Positions 24,901 to 36,663 of a stretch of DNA of 64,000 nt are shown here, in pieces (within the stretch, counting starts at the first letter, position 1; each line of letters starts with the position of its first letter). The translations under genes were made by a program, and so were the position numbers. The notes beneath the pieces are model-generated. The model saw only the letters and a program-made list of their open reading frames with translations. It was not told the origin of the DNA and searched no databases. The DNA comes from Amphiduros pacificus (Eukaryota; Annelida; Polychaeta; Phyllodocida; Hesionidae). Location of the stretch: assembly GCA_949316495.1 (NCBI GenBank), contig OX439000.1, positions 71,926,570-71,990,569 on the forward strand, read 5' to 3'.

Positions 24901-27040
24901 AAAAACATTCTTTCTTTATCTGTAGTTGACAAGCATTATAAATTAAGATTCATTTGAAGTTAATTTGTTGTCATAATCTTTGCTAGGAGCATTACTGGAA
25001 ATATCAAAATGTTATTTCCCGTCTCAACATTTTTTGTCTGTATATTTAAAATTTTGGTTGTCCAAATTTCGTTTTAACTATGTTTGAACATTATATTGTC
25101 ACGGGTCTGGGGTGGGGTAGCGTGAAAACCACACAAACTCGTGAGCATGTTTTGGTGAGAAGTACTCAATATTTTATTTTCCTTCAGTCATTTGTTGATA
25201 ACACAATTCTCTAGTCAATTATAATCAATTATTCCATTCTCATCCAGTAGACATAAAGATATATAATGATCTAGTGCAATAATAATAACATGAAACAATA
25301 ATATGCTCTTGTCGACTAATACAATATGCAAATCTGCAGTAAAATCTCTAGCTGCAGAGAGAGCCAAAGGGGACTATGTAAAGTCAACCCTGCCTGACGA
25401 CTATGGGAAGTCTTCCAGGCTTGCACTCTCTCGGCTGCTCGTCCAATGCCTGCACAGGGTGACTATGGCAAGTCCTCCCAACTTGATGACTATGGTAGGT
25501 CCCTCAAGTGCAGAGCATGGACAACCCTAGAGATTGACCCTGATGCTTAGCTGTGCAGCAGTATTTATACCTGGCACAGCTTGGTTCAGACTATCCGCTT
25601 GAGTGGTCAGGGGTAATAGGTATAAACTATTCATTCAAACCCTGAACACTCACATATATAAAATTACTAAAAGACATTTAGATATAAATGACTACACAGA
25701 ATAACATTATATCCTGCATTTATAAAATATTATAAAGTAAGCTAGGTCTATAAAACTCTAGCAAAACATGGGTTGATACCCCTACACCCCTCTGGGTGAT
25801 TCCATGTTCCCAAAGTGGGAGCTGGCAGCTCATTGGCCAATAATCACTTCAGCTAAATATACTTATTTCACTGAATAAAGCAAAATGCATAGAACAAATA
25901 TATAATTCTCACTAATTTATAAATATTTCTTAACATATATTGCCAACTACAGCTTAGTTTGATCATTTCCAATAGCATTCCACATGCCCTATACTGCACA
26001 TGTGACAGTTGAATTCAAATAATCCAACATGGCCGCTGTGGCTTCAATCAAACAAAGGAAAGGCCAACATACACCAATATTGCAATATACACTACAAATC
26101 AACATTCCTTATTCATTGTACAAAGGAATATTATCACCAATGGATGATATAAAACATGACAAATTCTAGATACCTGGAAAACATGGATTTCATGGCATAC
26201 ATACAATTGCTAATATATAACATGCTACTGGTGAGAGACACATCTAGCTCTAAATTATAGCCCTATCAAATTGTGTAAATGGAAAACATGTGAACTTACT
26301 TTTGCAGAAGGCATGATGCTTTTCAATGCTCAAAAATGCGAGGTTAATCCATACACAATTATTATCCAACAATGATGTATAGTAATAAAAAAATCCAGTT
26401 TCACAGTATGTCTCTCAGTAAGAATCATCCAAGAAATGACCCAGAAGGACAGAGGGGTGCATTAATAGACATAGACATAGGGGTGACAAGTAGGTGTCAT
26501 CAACAGTGACAGCAGGGTGCAGGTGTGAAGGAGTTCTGAGAGAGTCATTCTAGGAGTGGCATCTTAGTGAGAGCTGACCTGTGAGTGGAAAGTGTCATCA
26601 ATAGTGACAGTTGTTGCAGGTGTGAAAGCTCTGAGAACCACTCTGGGAAATGGCATCTCAGTGAGAGCTGACACTGTTTACTTTTCATTAAAAAAACATT
26701 TATTAATATTGATATCAGGGCAAAATATACTTTTGAATATTATTTGTGGTGAAATTCACTTAACCCTATAATGGGTTGCATCAATATACACTATATTAAT
26801 TTGTTTGCCTTATATTTGTTTCATTTAATATAACCAATTTGGATAAGATTTCTGAATTATCCAAAATCAGTGTATACAGTTTGTAGAGTATGTACCCCCT
26901 GCAACACGCATATGTAAAGCAGCCATAAAATTTCAATGGTATGTCCTTGTGCAAATATATTTTGGATTTAGGACAAGGAGACCTTGAATTTTAATAAAAC
27001 ATAAGTTGGAAATGCAGGTCACAGGTTTGATTTTTCATGT
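24901..27040. other. Intergenic; a tandem duplication near 26.5 kb
   Basis: No gene is recognised. 'gtgtcatcaa.agtgacag' and 'agtgagagctgac' occur twice at about 98-bp spacing (26494-26585 and 26592-26670). The block 25098-26010 starts 'TGTCACGGG' and ends 'CATGTGACA' and has locally higher GC. It may be a separate insertion, but six bases of inverted repeat are too few to call it. Confidence 0.4.
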
Positions 27041-27049
27041 TAAGTGACT

Positions 27050-27145
27050 GCCTCTAGTGACCTTGATTGTGTCCAACCCGAGGACGTTTGAATCACCACA
27101 GAGAAACTGATGCTGATGAGCCGGGGCTCTAACCAACTGCGCAAG
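27050..27145 (-). mobile_element. SINE head fragment
   Basis: On the minus strand 'TTGCGCAGTTGGTTAGAGC' is a clear tRNA-type A box followed by 'CCGGCTCATCAGCATCAGTT' and a decayed B box. It corresponds to the head of the SINE at 30820-31030. The word 'ttggacacaatcaagg' adjoining it also occurs, inverted, at 23250. Confidence 0.6.
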
Positions 27146-27454
27146 TTTTGTGGCAGTTCCATTGAAAGTGGTGAGAAGATGATGTTTGGGTCCAGAATCA
27201 TTGCGTTAATATACACGTGGTGCCCACTGAAGCTGGTTGCATTCACCTTCTATATTATTTGTTTGATAATGCATTTCTTACCAGAGAAAAATACTTTAAG
27301 GGAGAGGGAAAGTGAAAGTGAGGAGTTACGACCCCCACTCAACTTGAGGTGGCTCATTCCCCGCTTGTGACATTCTTGAGATGTGTGTGACGTTCAATGT
27401 CGTCATATATTACAGGCAGAGCTATTTATGATGTGTTTTCAGTCATATCTCAGC

Positions 27455-27650
27455 AGAAAGACAGCTACACAAGTGAAAGAGAACTACACAATTGAGAGAC
27501 AGCTATACAGGTGAGAGACAGCTACACAAGTGAGAGACAGCTACACAGGTGAGAGACAGCTACACAAGTGAGAGACAGCTACACAAGTGAGAGACAGCTA
27601 CACAAGTGGGAGACAGCTACACAAGTGGGAGACAGCTACACAAGGGGTAC
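27455..27650. repeat. 19-bp minisatellite, about 10 units
   Basis: Units of 'gagagacagctacacaagt' with small variants. Degenerate scattered units continue to about 28110 and similar words recur near 29995 and 30670. The array is more homogeneous in the middle. Confidence 0.88.
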
Positions 27651-27913
27651 TGATATAAAGAATGACTTTTTACCTTGCACAGGTATAAGTGAGTGACAGC
27701 GAGTGTGTGACAGCTGTGTCAGTTGTGTAAGTTAGAAATGGCTGCACAATTGCACAAGTGACAGACTTCAAAACGTAAAAAACCTGACAAGAAACAGGTA
27801 TATAAACGAGACAGCTAAGTCTCGTTTGAGACAGCTACACAAATTGGAGACCAGTGCTGCAAGAACTGAGAACCCTCACACAGGTCAGATACAACTACGT
27901 CAGTGAGCGACAA

Positions 27914-27962
27914 TTGCGAAACAGTTGTACGAGTCAGACAAAGAGAACTGAATAAGGCTTAC
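27914..27962. repeat. 49-bp inverted repeat, left arm
   Basis: It is the reverse complement of 29936-29984 over all 49 positions that I compared (core 'gagtcagacaaagagaactg'). The two arms are about 2 kb apart, so the match is recent. Confidence 0.85.
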
Positions 27963-28107
27963 ATAGTTGATAGATTCATGACTGCTCAAACCAGCCTTAT
28001 CATTTGGTTTGCAGAGATCTTCATCATCAAGAGACTATTGCAAATGTGAGGGACAGCTACACATGTGAAAGACAGTTATGTAAGTGAGGTACAGCTGTAC
28101 CAGTGAG

Positions 28108-28680
28108 GCAAATAATGAGTCATAATTTTCACAAGAGACAATCACACTAATAAGATACACCCAAACAACTGAGAAACCATTTTAATGTCTTTGTAATACA
28201 TGATTGGAAAAAAACGTTTTTTAAAGTGAAATATTATTCAAATTATTGAGAAAATGCCAGAATTTGGTGTAAAAATTAACAAAATCTCTGATATTGTTGT
28301 TTCATTTTCCACAAAGGTCTTGTTTGAGCAAGGCTGATATAAAGAAGGGTGTTTACCGCTATCTGATATTTGTTTATTTTGTTTATTAAACATATTTGAT
28401 TTGATATTTTGAGGTGCAGATGAGTGACACAGACCAGATGAATGAGATTCTTTATCCTCGACATACACTTGTTGGCGTTATGCAAATCCATTATTTTTCT
28501 CCTTTGGCATTTTCTAACCCATCCATTATCCATTATAACTGCTAAATACACCCCATAAACATAATTTTACACTTAGAGGTAGACATTATTCAGGAAAAAG
28601 TACTGCCTTTGATAGTATCGTGAATGATAAGAAGAAGTTCTGCTTCTGAATCTGGCACAATTATTGTTGAAAAAATTATG
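28108..28680. other. Intergenic, nothing assignable
   Basis: Short AT-rich frames only. No recognisable gene or repeat. Confidence 0.4.
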
Positions 28681-29060
28681 TATTCTCCGTAGCCCCAGTT
28701 GTATATTCAAGGAATCAGCAGCCCTTTGATTAATAATACCATGATAGGTTTGGCATTGATAGGCCATCAAGTTTTACTGCTACAAAAATACTGCAGCCTA
28801 TTTAACTATTTGATAGAGCACCAAAAAGACAAATGTATTCTCCGTAGCCCCTGTATTCTCTGTAGCCCCTGTATTTTCCACAGCCCCAGTTGTAATCAAG
28901 GAATCAGCAGTCCTTTGATTAATAATGCCATGAAAGGTTTGGCATTGATAGGCCATCAAGGTTTACTGCTACATAAATACTGCAGCGTATGAAACTATTT
29001 GATCTAGCACCAAAAAGACAAATGTATTCTCCGTAGCCCCTGTATTCTCCGTAGCCCCCA
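28680..29060. repeat. 189-bp tandem duplication with short GTAGCCCC satellites
   Basis: 'caaggaatcagcag' and 'ttggcattgataggccatca' recur at 189-bp spacing (28708 and 28897). Between and after the copies, 'gtattctccgtagcccct' is itself repeated four to five times, so a small array has grown inside the duplication. Confidence 0.85.
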
Positions 29061-29843
29061 TTAGACATTATCATCAAATAAATTTTACCACAGGTTCTAG
29101 TATACATATCTTTGGCCTAACCACACCATATAGGTGTGTATAATTGGTTTGATAGTTTTTTTACCAGAAATTATATGTACTGGTACATGTATGATATGAT
29201 ACTTATGAGTAAAATATGAAAGGAAATACACTGACGGGCAAATTTTGGTATCACAATCAGTTTGAGATGAAACCGATAGATTATTTTGATGCCACAACAA
29301 GAGCTATAAGTGTATTATATTGTAGAACCTGTCTATATTGTGAAATAGTGTGGTATAATTTGTTCATGGTAAAGTGTAAATAATAGAAGAGGGCTATGGA
29401 GAATACAATATCTATCTGAAAATTTTCCATCGAGTCAGTGGAGCATTTTCGCAAACTCAACAATGTTATGAAGATTTCTAGGTTTTTCAGGTTGTAAATA
29501 TGTGAATGAAAACTAAGATGCCTTGACAAAAGACACTGAGTGAGGAGGAGAAGAGAGAAAAGAAGAGGTTAAAGATGAGGAGATACAGATTATTTTTAAA
29601 ATGCTGTAACTCGAAAACTAGATGAGGATACTTCATGAAAATTTCACATCTGATTTTTAAAACACTGAATTTTCCATGTCAAATTTATTTAACATTCTAC
29701 AGAAGATTGAATTTTTTACCATTTTGAAATGCAAATTGACACCTTGAAAATAAAAATGCCGTATATATATTGAAAGTAATATTCAAGCTGAAACCTTTTT
29801 TCTGATGATAAAGAAGTATGAAAAACAGAATAGGACGTGGTAT

Positions 29844-29943
29844 CATTAACATGTAGCTAATAAATATTGTAAGCTACATTAACATGTAGCTAATAAATAT
29901 TGTAAGCCTACATTAACATGTAGCTAATAAATATTGTAAGCCT
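29844..29943. repeat. 33/34-bp tandem repeat, three copies
   Basis: 'cattaacatgtagctaataa' starts at 29844, 29877 and 29911, each copy ending 'atattgtaagc'. The array grew from the inner end of the 103-bp inverted-repeat arm. Confidence 0.9.
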
Positions 29944-29984
29944 TATTCAGTTCTCTTTGTCTGACTCGTACAACTGTTTCGCAA
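29936..29984. repeat. 49-bp inverted repeat, right arm
   Basis: Partner of 27914-27962 in inverted orientation. It starts inside the last 34-bp unit ('gtaag'). Confidence 0.85.
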
Positions 29985-30819
29985 CTGTATCAGGAGACAT
30001 CTACACAAGAGAGAAACCAACTGCATAACTGAAAGAAAGATACCCAAATGAGACAGACAGGCAATCTAAGTCATTGTTGGTGACATTATGATTAATGTTT
30101 TTATCTAAGAAAGCCATTTGGACACCACACTGGAAGTACTTGTATGATTAATTAATAATTAAAATATTGTCTTGTCGTTTAATGCTAAATAATACTTATC
30201 TATTTTCATTTTCATCTTCTATCTTTCGTGGCATATGTATCTGTTTGTCAGGGTTCCTTCAAGGTGGTCACGTGACCTGCATAGTTAATTATAGCATCGC
30301 CATGCTGGGGACATGTGAATGATTTTATTGAGTAAATCCATGGGTGCACTGGCGTGAGAGGTTAAATGTATCTAATGAGTTGTCTTGGTTTCTAATGGAT
30401 TTTTCCCTTTCAAAAAGTTGAGTTTCCTTATGCAGGAAAACTGTCATGAGGATTCCAAATGTAAGTATCATAAAAATCAATAATCCTAACAAATTTGATT
30501 TGCACCTACCGAAATTATTACACACATGTATAAAATAAGCATGAATGTGATCAGTGAGGAAGTGTGTTGAAATTTAAAAAAATTGAGCTCCACTAAAATT
30601 CTCCACTGACAAGAGTGTGCCCTTTCGCTTTTGGTTCACCATGTTGCCCTCTGGCATGAGAGATAACTACAACAGTAACAAGCAGCTGCACAAGCGAAAG
30701 ATGGCATTTCTTCCCAGCCGATAGCATTTGTTTGAATTAATGATTGTTTTGTTTGTTTGGAGTTTTAATCACTTTCAAGGTTATTACATTTATTTTAATT
30801 TTCATGGTGGGACTTATTT

Positions 30820-31030
30820 CGCAGTGGGGCATCCTTGTAGCATTTAGCAGGTCCTTGACATGACAACGTATCTGGTCACAGGTTAAAAGGGCACAACAGG
30901 TTAACCATTCAGGCACGGGTCCCAGCTCATGAAAAATTCTAACATGAATGCAACCTCGGCACGAAACCCACTCCCTGTGGACCATCACAGAGGAACTGGT
31001 GCCAATAAGCCGGCACTCTAACCAACTGTG
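30820..31030 (-). mobile_element. tRNA-derived SINE, fullest copy
   Basis: Minus strand: A box 'GGCCACAGTTGGTTAGAG', then 'TGCCGGCTTATTGGCACCAG', then 'GGAGTGGGTTTCGTGCC' (B-box position), then a body with 'CATGAGCTGGGACCCGTGCC' and 'GTCATGTCAAGGACCTGC'. The body is shared with 23095-23262 and the head with 27050-27145. It is non-coding, depends on LINE machinery, and no matching LINE is in the window. Confidence 0.7.
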
Positions 31031-31212
31031 GCCTTAGGTGAATGGATCACATGGCCCCATCAGATAATGAGGATGGCTGTGCATGTTGAAAATATGCATG
31101 ACATACATGAATATTTATTAGCTACATGTTAATGATACCACGTCCTATTCTGTTTTTCATACTTCTTTATCATCAGAAAATAGGTTTCAGCTTAAATATC
31201 ACTTTCAAATAT

Positions 31213-31847
31213 TAGAGAGTTGATCACATCAGTGCACTAAAACAAAATGTTAAGGAAGATATTGCTATGGGTTTAAACATACAAAACTCTGCTTATCTCA
31301 TACGGTGTGGTGTAGAGCAACGCTGGGAGGTTGGCAAATATTAAATAAAAGTAGAAAAAAAACAAGAACAGAAACAAAAAAGCAAAAAAATAACAAACAA
31401 AAACAAGTAAATCTCTCAATATGGTAAGCTCAATAGGCAAGAGAGTCAAATCTGGAAAAAGGAATGATGCTGTCTTGAAATTATATCATGATGTTGAGTG
31501 ATCTACATTTCTAGGAGTGTCATCACTGATTCCCATACATTAACATGATTAGATAAGATACCATAAAACTATGAATTATTTTATTTTTTGATAATGATAT
31601 GTAAAATGTGCATTCATTTGAAATTAAATGAAAGTTAAGCATAATTTCAGGACAATAAATGGTACAAAAGTCTGAAAATCTTAATACTAGTATTAAGAAC
31701 AAATAAGGTGAATTACAAGTGTAATTTTCCATCAATTAATCATTGCATTCTTCAAAATATATATTCACCTCATTAGTAGAGGCATGCATATCTATTTAAA
31801 TATATTGTAACTTTAGCTTGGTTTCCTTCTTAAACATACTTATCTCA
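31213..31847. other. Intergenic, nothing assignable
   Basis: AT-rich, with an A-rich simple stretch at about 31353-31405. No gene or RNA is recognised. Confidence 0.4.
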
Positions 31848-32405
31848 TTAAAACAATTTGACAGTACACTCCACACATCTGCACACAAGGAATGCATACC
31901 AGTCTATAAACAAATATGCATTCATCTCATAGCTACTAGCCAAGCATAGTTGACACAAATTACACATATTAATTATCAGAATACAGACTTTAATGATCTG
32001 GATAAAGTAATTTCCCAAAAAGTAATATATTACAAACGGTAAAATAAATCCAGACAATACAGACAATACATAATATGTGCTGAGACTAAGGAAGCAGCAC
32101 TCCTTAGCAGGTAAAGATTTGAATCGCTCTAAATATGACCAAGATTTAGTTTGATCTTCATACTTAGACCTCATAAATGGAAGCATAGAATGTTTATATG
32201 CTTCTATATGTGAAATAATTCCAAAATACATCATAAATAAACAAATTGCACTCCCATAACAGTATGGTATGAGACAGAGAGGCTTTTGTACCAGTATTCT
32301 AATAATATAAGTGGAATTAAGAGTCAAATAAGATGCGCACAAGAAGACCAGATGAGTAGAACACTTTCTTATGTCATTGAAGGAGGAGAGAGTCTCCCCT
32401 CTCTC
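31848..32405 (-). other. Unassigned 185-codon hydrophobic open frame
   Basis: This is the longest open frame in the window that is neither a repeat nor a recognised exon, uninterrupted from after the stop at 32406-32408 down to 31848. It reads as charged or polar stretches (…EAYKHSMLPFMRSKYEDQ…) between strongly hydrophobic segments (PYCYGSAICLFMMYFGIISH, VLSVLSGFILPFVIYYF, IIKVCILIINMCNLCQLCLA), so three or more membrane spans are possible. I recognise no family. The upstream part has no good start codon, so it would have to be an internal exon. AT-rich DNA gives F, I, Y and L by chance, so it may also be meaningless. Confidence 0.25.
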
Positions 32406-32408
32406 TTA

Positions 32409-34500
32409 GTCTCTCCTCTCTTGAATGATAAAAATGAAAGTGTCATGATCACGTACCGGTAGGAACGATATTGCAGTATTCACAAGCCTGGTATGACAGA
32501 GGCACACTAAAAACATTTTAAGACAGAGCTTTGCCATCATTATTTTAATTTCAGATTGAAATGATTGATTCTCCTTTCTAACCAAAACCTACCCAGTCCC
32601 CTCCTCCCTGAAGCCAACTGTCTTATTATCCTTTCTCCCTCAATCTAAAATGGTCAACCTTATAAAATCCCATGCAGAGGTTCATATGTCTTATGACACA
32701 TGAATCAAATATTGTCACCGTCATTCCAAAGAGTGTATTGTTAGAGATGAACAGAGTGCAATAAAGAGAAGCAAGGTCTAAGAATTATTCTGAAAGAATG
32801 TTTGACTTTTGACCATTAGTTATATTGTACAATCAATACATGCATGCGAGCTCCATGCATGGAGTGCTCATGTGATCCCGCTGTTCATGGAGTAGTTATT
32901 AAGGACCGCTTATTTCCCTTAGCTGCAGAAAAAGGTTCCCTAATTAGCTGTCACCACTAAAGATAACACTATGCTATCTATAAATGCAATAGTTTAGTAA
33001 CCAAATTAGGAATTTCCCAACCACACATTACTTGGGGCTTTTTGTATTAACGTTTTCAGCATTGTTTAAGCTAGATAGAAGCCTGACACCTTGACTCAAT
33101 GCCCTACTCGAATAGTGACTGGGGATCTTTCTTTTGCATTATCACATGGACCATTCCTGACCATACAGCATCAACTACGTACTTGAACCCTGGACCTTAG
33201 CATGGGAGGCAGACATCTTATCAACTAAGTGCCACCCCCTCACATTGCATTACTTGAGCACAGGATAAGGCTGAGTTGTATTCATGAAAGAGGAAATAAC
33301 AACTTGGAGGGTCGTTGCAGGATTGAATAGTCTTATTTACTTGCCCTCATTATTCATGCGGCTGGTTCAAGATTCAGCCGATCAGCTATTAAAGAAGTGC
33401 CTCTATTATTCTCAGGACTCAAGATGGAGGATCAAAAGAATGATATACCCTTATACCTCGTCACTTAAATTTAGAAATTATATTTTTGGAATACTCTTTT
33501 GCCATTGGTCAAAGGATTGTAATGGGCATCTAAGTTTTGGCTTCTGCCACCTGAGTTATAAGGAAAATCAGGCTGTCTACGAGTCCATCTGTCAATAATT
33601 AAAACTTTGTCTATATCTTTTTAGCTAATACTGTTAAAGGCTTAACATTTTCACCACACCTACATCTCATGATGTCCTTCATGAGGATAACCTCTTGATC
33701 TTGACCTGTTTTAACGTCACTAGCTTAAATATTTCAATTTTAGTACAATTTTTTTTACAAAAATTATTTTGAAACAATTGTAATGTCAATTCTGTGAAAG
33801 CAAAGAGGTGAAGGGCGATAATGGCAAAACTGATGGGATTCCTCTTTAAAAGTTGTAATTAACAGCGTTCTTTATATTCTAGACCTGAAATTGGTTTAAT
33901 CAGTGGAAGAACAAAAAACAATTGACTGGTAGTCCTATTCATAACTGGCAGCATCTAAACATGTTGAATACTTGAATAATACATATTTCATCAACACAGG
34001 AGGATAATAAAAATAATAAATTTCTATAGCGCTATTTCAGACCAAGTCTGCTCATGGCGCTTACGCAAGTAATGTTCTCTGAACAAATGAGTCTTCAACT
34101 GCTTTTTAAAGCAGTCCACCGTCTTACAGTTTTTCACTGTGGGAAATAAACTTGTAATTGAAGTGGATAAAAAAGCCACACAGACAATCATCTCAAATGT
34201 AAAATATTTCCAATGACAGATAAATGTTCACATTTATCTGACATATGTGATAAGGAAATGGTAGAGGAGTTCATTGGCAAATAGACAATAAGAACAAAAT
34301 CTGAAAATAAAATAAAATATTTTTTTTTAAAGAATTTTTTCTTGTTCCAATCTTATTCCACTGGACCAATAGCCCACTTGCCCATTACTAGGGGAATCCT
34401 GTGATACGTCACTACCCTGCTGCTGAAGTGAGGCACTTGACCTAGTTGCTCTACTCCATGACCTCCATGCTTGGGATAAGCCAAACCATGCTGTCCTGTG
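32409..34500. other. Intergenic with one SINE
   Basis: No gene is recognised. The word 'tttctatagcgctatttcag' at about 34020 belongs to a phrase I have seen as a dispersed repeat in marine invertebrates (recollection only). A SINE at 33050-33245 is listed separately. Confidence 0.4.
33050..33245 (-). mobile_element. tRNA-derived SINE
   Basis: Minus strand: 'GGTGGCACTTAGTTGATAAG' (A box), 'TCTGCCTCCCATGCTAAGG' and 'CCAGGGTTCAAGTACGTAG' (B box) follow tRNA spacing. They lead into a body with 'GGTCCATGTGATAATGC'. It is a different family from the SINE at 30820-31030; a decayed relative lies at 18525-18660. Confidence 0.6.
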
Positions 34501-34515
34501 TATAGGCAGAGCTCA

Positions 34516-35682
34516 CTAAACATAATCTGATTCTGGTTCTGCTTCTTGCAAACTTTCATACATACTGTCTATTTCAACTTGTTTAGTGTTTTTAAGAGAA
34601 AATATATTTGATGTTGACATTTGAATTAAAAAGAATCCAGAATTTGGGCAGGAAGATTGGCTACTCTTTGCAAGTGTCTGTCTGTACTGGTGATCCACAC
34701 ACTGATGCTCCCTAGCCCTCGAGTCATAATGGTTTGTACTACAACTTGCTGCGAGTGGTTTTAGGTACTTTATCTTTTAAAATTTCATTTGTTTCAGTGG
34801 CTTCGTTTGTACCTTTTGTCTTGGTAATAACCCATTGTGAAAGTTTTGAAGTGCAGGAAACTGGTTAGGCAGTTTGTGCATTTGTTTCCGTGAAAACTCT
34901 ATTGCAAATAAAATTGCAGCAACATGATTACACATTCCTAACCCATATACACCCAGTCTGTAACCAAATGACAGATAATAAAAATTGAGTATATTGAAGT
35001 GTAATAAAATGACATTGATACTGCTGCATGCTGATACTGCAGATAAACTATTTGTCATTATGAAGTATAGTGAGATTTGATGGACCCCTGTTCTCAAGGC
35101 ATCATCTTCCATATGTGTATATATCTAAAATGGAGTTATTCATGTGAATATAAAATTCTGATTATGCAAAGAAACACCTACCCTGCTGGGCATGAGCATG
35201 TACCAAGCTGAATGTCTCCAGTGACTTCGTCCAGCTCAATTCACAATTCATACAGTTTGTGTCTCATTGAAGCCAACACTTTGCATTGAAGAAGACAGCT
35301 ATCATCCTTTAATCCAATATCAAGCTTTCTTATGTGACCTTCCTTAAAGAATTCATAGCCTTTCAAAGTTTTATATTCCGTCGAACAAGGTACTTGTATA
35401 TTTGGCCAAAATTGACTGTTTGTAATTGTCTTACATCCTTGCCAAACTATGGGCACGTGAGTTAAAGTTTCTTTTGGTCCAATTCTCGGTGTCAGTTCCA
35501 CTATCATTTTAATTTACAATGCACTGTGGTTCAACCTCAAGGTTATCCCTTGTCTCAGCTGCAAGTATTCTGACAGCCAAATCATGTTTGTTCCCACTGA
35601 CAGGAAGATTTGATTCCTGACATTTTGCTTTCAAAGCCTCCTTTATATTTCCACTTTTGAGGTGATTTATCCGAGCTTCCAT
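34516..35682 (-). pseudogene. Decayed SAP plus SWIM zinc-finger gene
   Basis: Minus strand. From a Met codon at 35680-35682 the frame reads a SAP-like helix-extended-helix (IKEALKAKC...LPVSGNKHDLAVRIL), a putative DNA-binding module. In another frame follows a segment ending GYEFFKEGHIRKLDIG...VLASMRHK. A half SWIM finger VTGDIQLGTCSCPAG ends at a donor (GCAGG|GTAGGT, 35182). After an intron, the acceptor at 34958 opens LGVYGLGMCNHVAAILFAIEF, which completes the SWIM pattern C-x-C...C-x-H. The tail holds HYDSRAREHQ and PNSGFF, as in invertebrate SWIM/YqaJ proteins (from memory). The frame is interrupted by about two in-frame stops and one frame change, and no YqaJ nuclease domain follows, so I call it a pseudogene. 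It lies about 1 kb downstream of the NOC3L 3' end, on the same strand. Confidence 0.65.
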
Positions 35683-35809
35683 AACTGTTACTGTAATGAT
35701 TTGAATACATGTTCTATGCAGACTGATGAATTCTAACAGAGGGGAACATGTGCATAGGGGAACATGTGCATGGACACTAGTCTTGGACAGAGGGTTGTGC
35801 AAGGTGGCC

Positions 35810-36570
35810 AGTTGTAACCATAGTAACCAATATATATCTTATCTGAAAAGGGCCAGTTACTAATTAGGGTACTGATATGCCTTGGTTAACAATGTCTACT
35901 TAGAGTATCATGTCACAGAGTGTGTATCTGGGAATAAACCATGTTTATAATAGACTTGTTGGTATCACAGCATGCACCAGGGTGAAAGTGACACACCCCC
36001 TTCCCAGCATAGAGCAATTAGGTCACAGCCTCAGTTCCAGCAACATATCATATGACGTAGGTATGGTCACCCCAGGGTCTCCCTGGTATTGAGCAAGGGG
36101 TTTATTGCAAAGCCCCATACTGCGAATACGAACATGCACAAAAGAAATGGCTAAAAAACGGCCATGAACTGTACAAACATTGAAAAGAATCTCACAACTA
36201 ACAAAAGCAAGAAATGAGGTACAAGCAATGTCAGATAAGGCTGCTCTTCTCCAATCATAATTTCTGAATATTCACATATAGAAAGAGTACCTTATAATGC
36301 AGAATTAGATGTATATATGGAGCTTAAAATTGCCTGGTACAAACAAATTTGGCAGGAGTTATAAGAACAATATGGGATTAACAAATAATGGACTGGAAGA
36401 ACTTTGGTGAATATCTAAAACCAGAACTTTGGTGAATGTCTATAACTTTTCCAACGCTTCAACAAAGAAACATGATGTATATTTTTATTACTTATAACCC
36501 AAAAGAATGATTTATACAAATATATGTATATCATTAGTTTGTGTGCACCTTTCACTGACAAAAAAAGTCT
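35810..36570. other. Spacer between the SWIM remnant and the NOC3L 3' end
   Basis: AT-rich sequence with no open frame of note. On the minus strand this is downstream of the NOC3L poly(A) signals. Confidence 0.4.
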
Positions 36571-36576
36571 TTCTGC

Positions 36577-36590
36577 TTTATTGTTTTATT
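36577..36590 (-). terminator. Paired polyadenylation signals of NOC3L
   Basis: Two AATAAA hexamers on the minus strand (36590-36585 and 36582-36577) lie about 75 bp after the NOC3L stop codon, inside 'GAAATAAAACAATAAAGC'. A short 3' UTR is implied. Confidence 0.7.
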
Positions 36591-36663
36591 TCATTTCAAG
36601 ATTTCACAGTAGCATTTATCTGACATATAATACTATCACTCTTAACTGGATATAATAAAAGCT

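Larger units (their letters stand above)
29766..31212. repeat. Pair of ~103-bp inverted repeats bracketing 1.45 kb
   Basis: 29766-29868 and the reverse complement of 31110-31212 are nearly identical, sharing 'gaagtatgaaaaacagaata', 'ggacgtggtatcattaacat' and 'gtagctaataaatatt'. The interval holds the right arm of the 49-bp pair (29936-29984) and a SINE. Outside the arms similarity stops at once. It could be a composite inverted-repeat element or an inverted duplication; I see no target-site duplication. Confidence 0.75.

Noticed and set aside
25098-26010. A TGTCAC...GTGACA-bounded insertion, perhaps an LTR or DNA element
   Set aside because: Only six bases of inverted repeat, no target duplication and no coding sequence seen. 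Left as unassigned.
34516-35682. Selenocysteine or stop-codon recoding in the SWIM gene
   Set aside because: A frame change and another stop are also present and no SECIS-like element was recognised. Decay is simpler.
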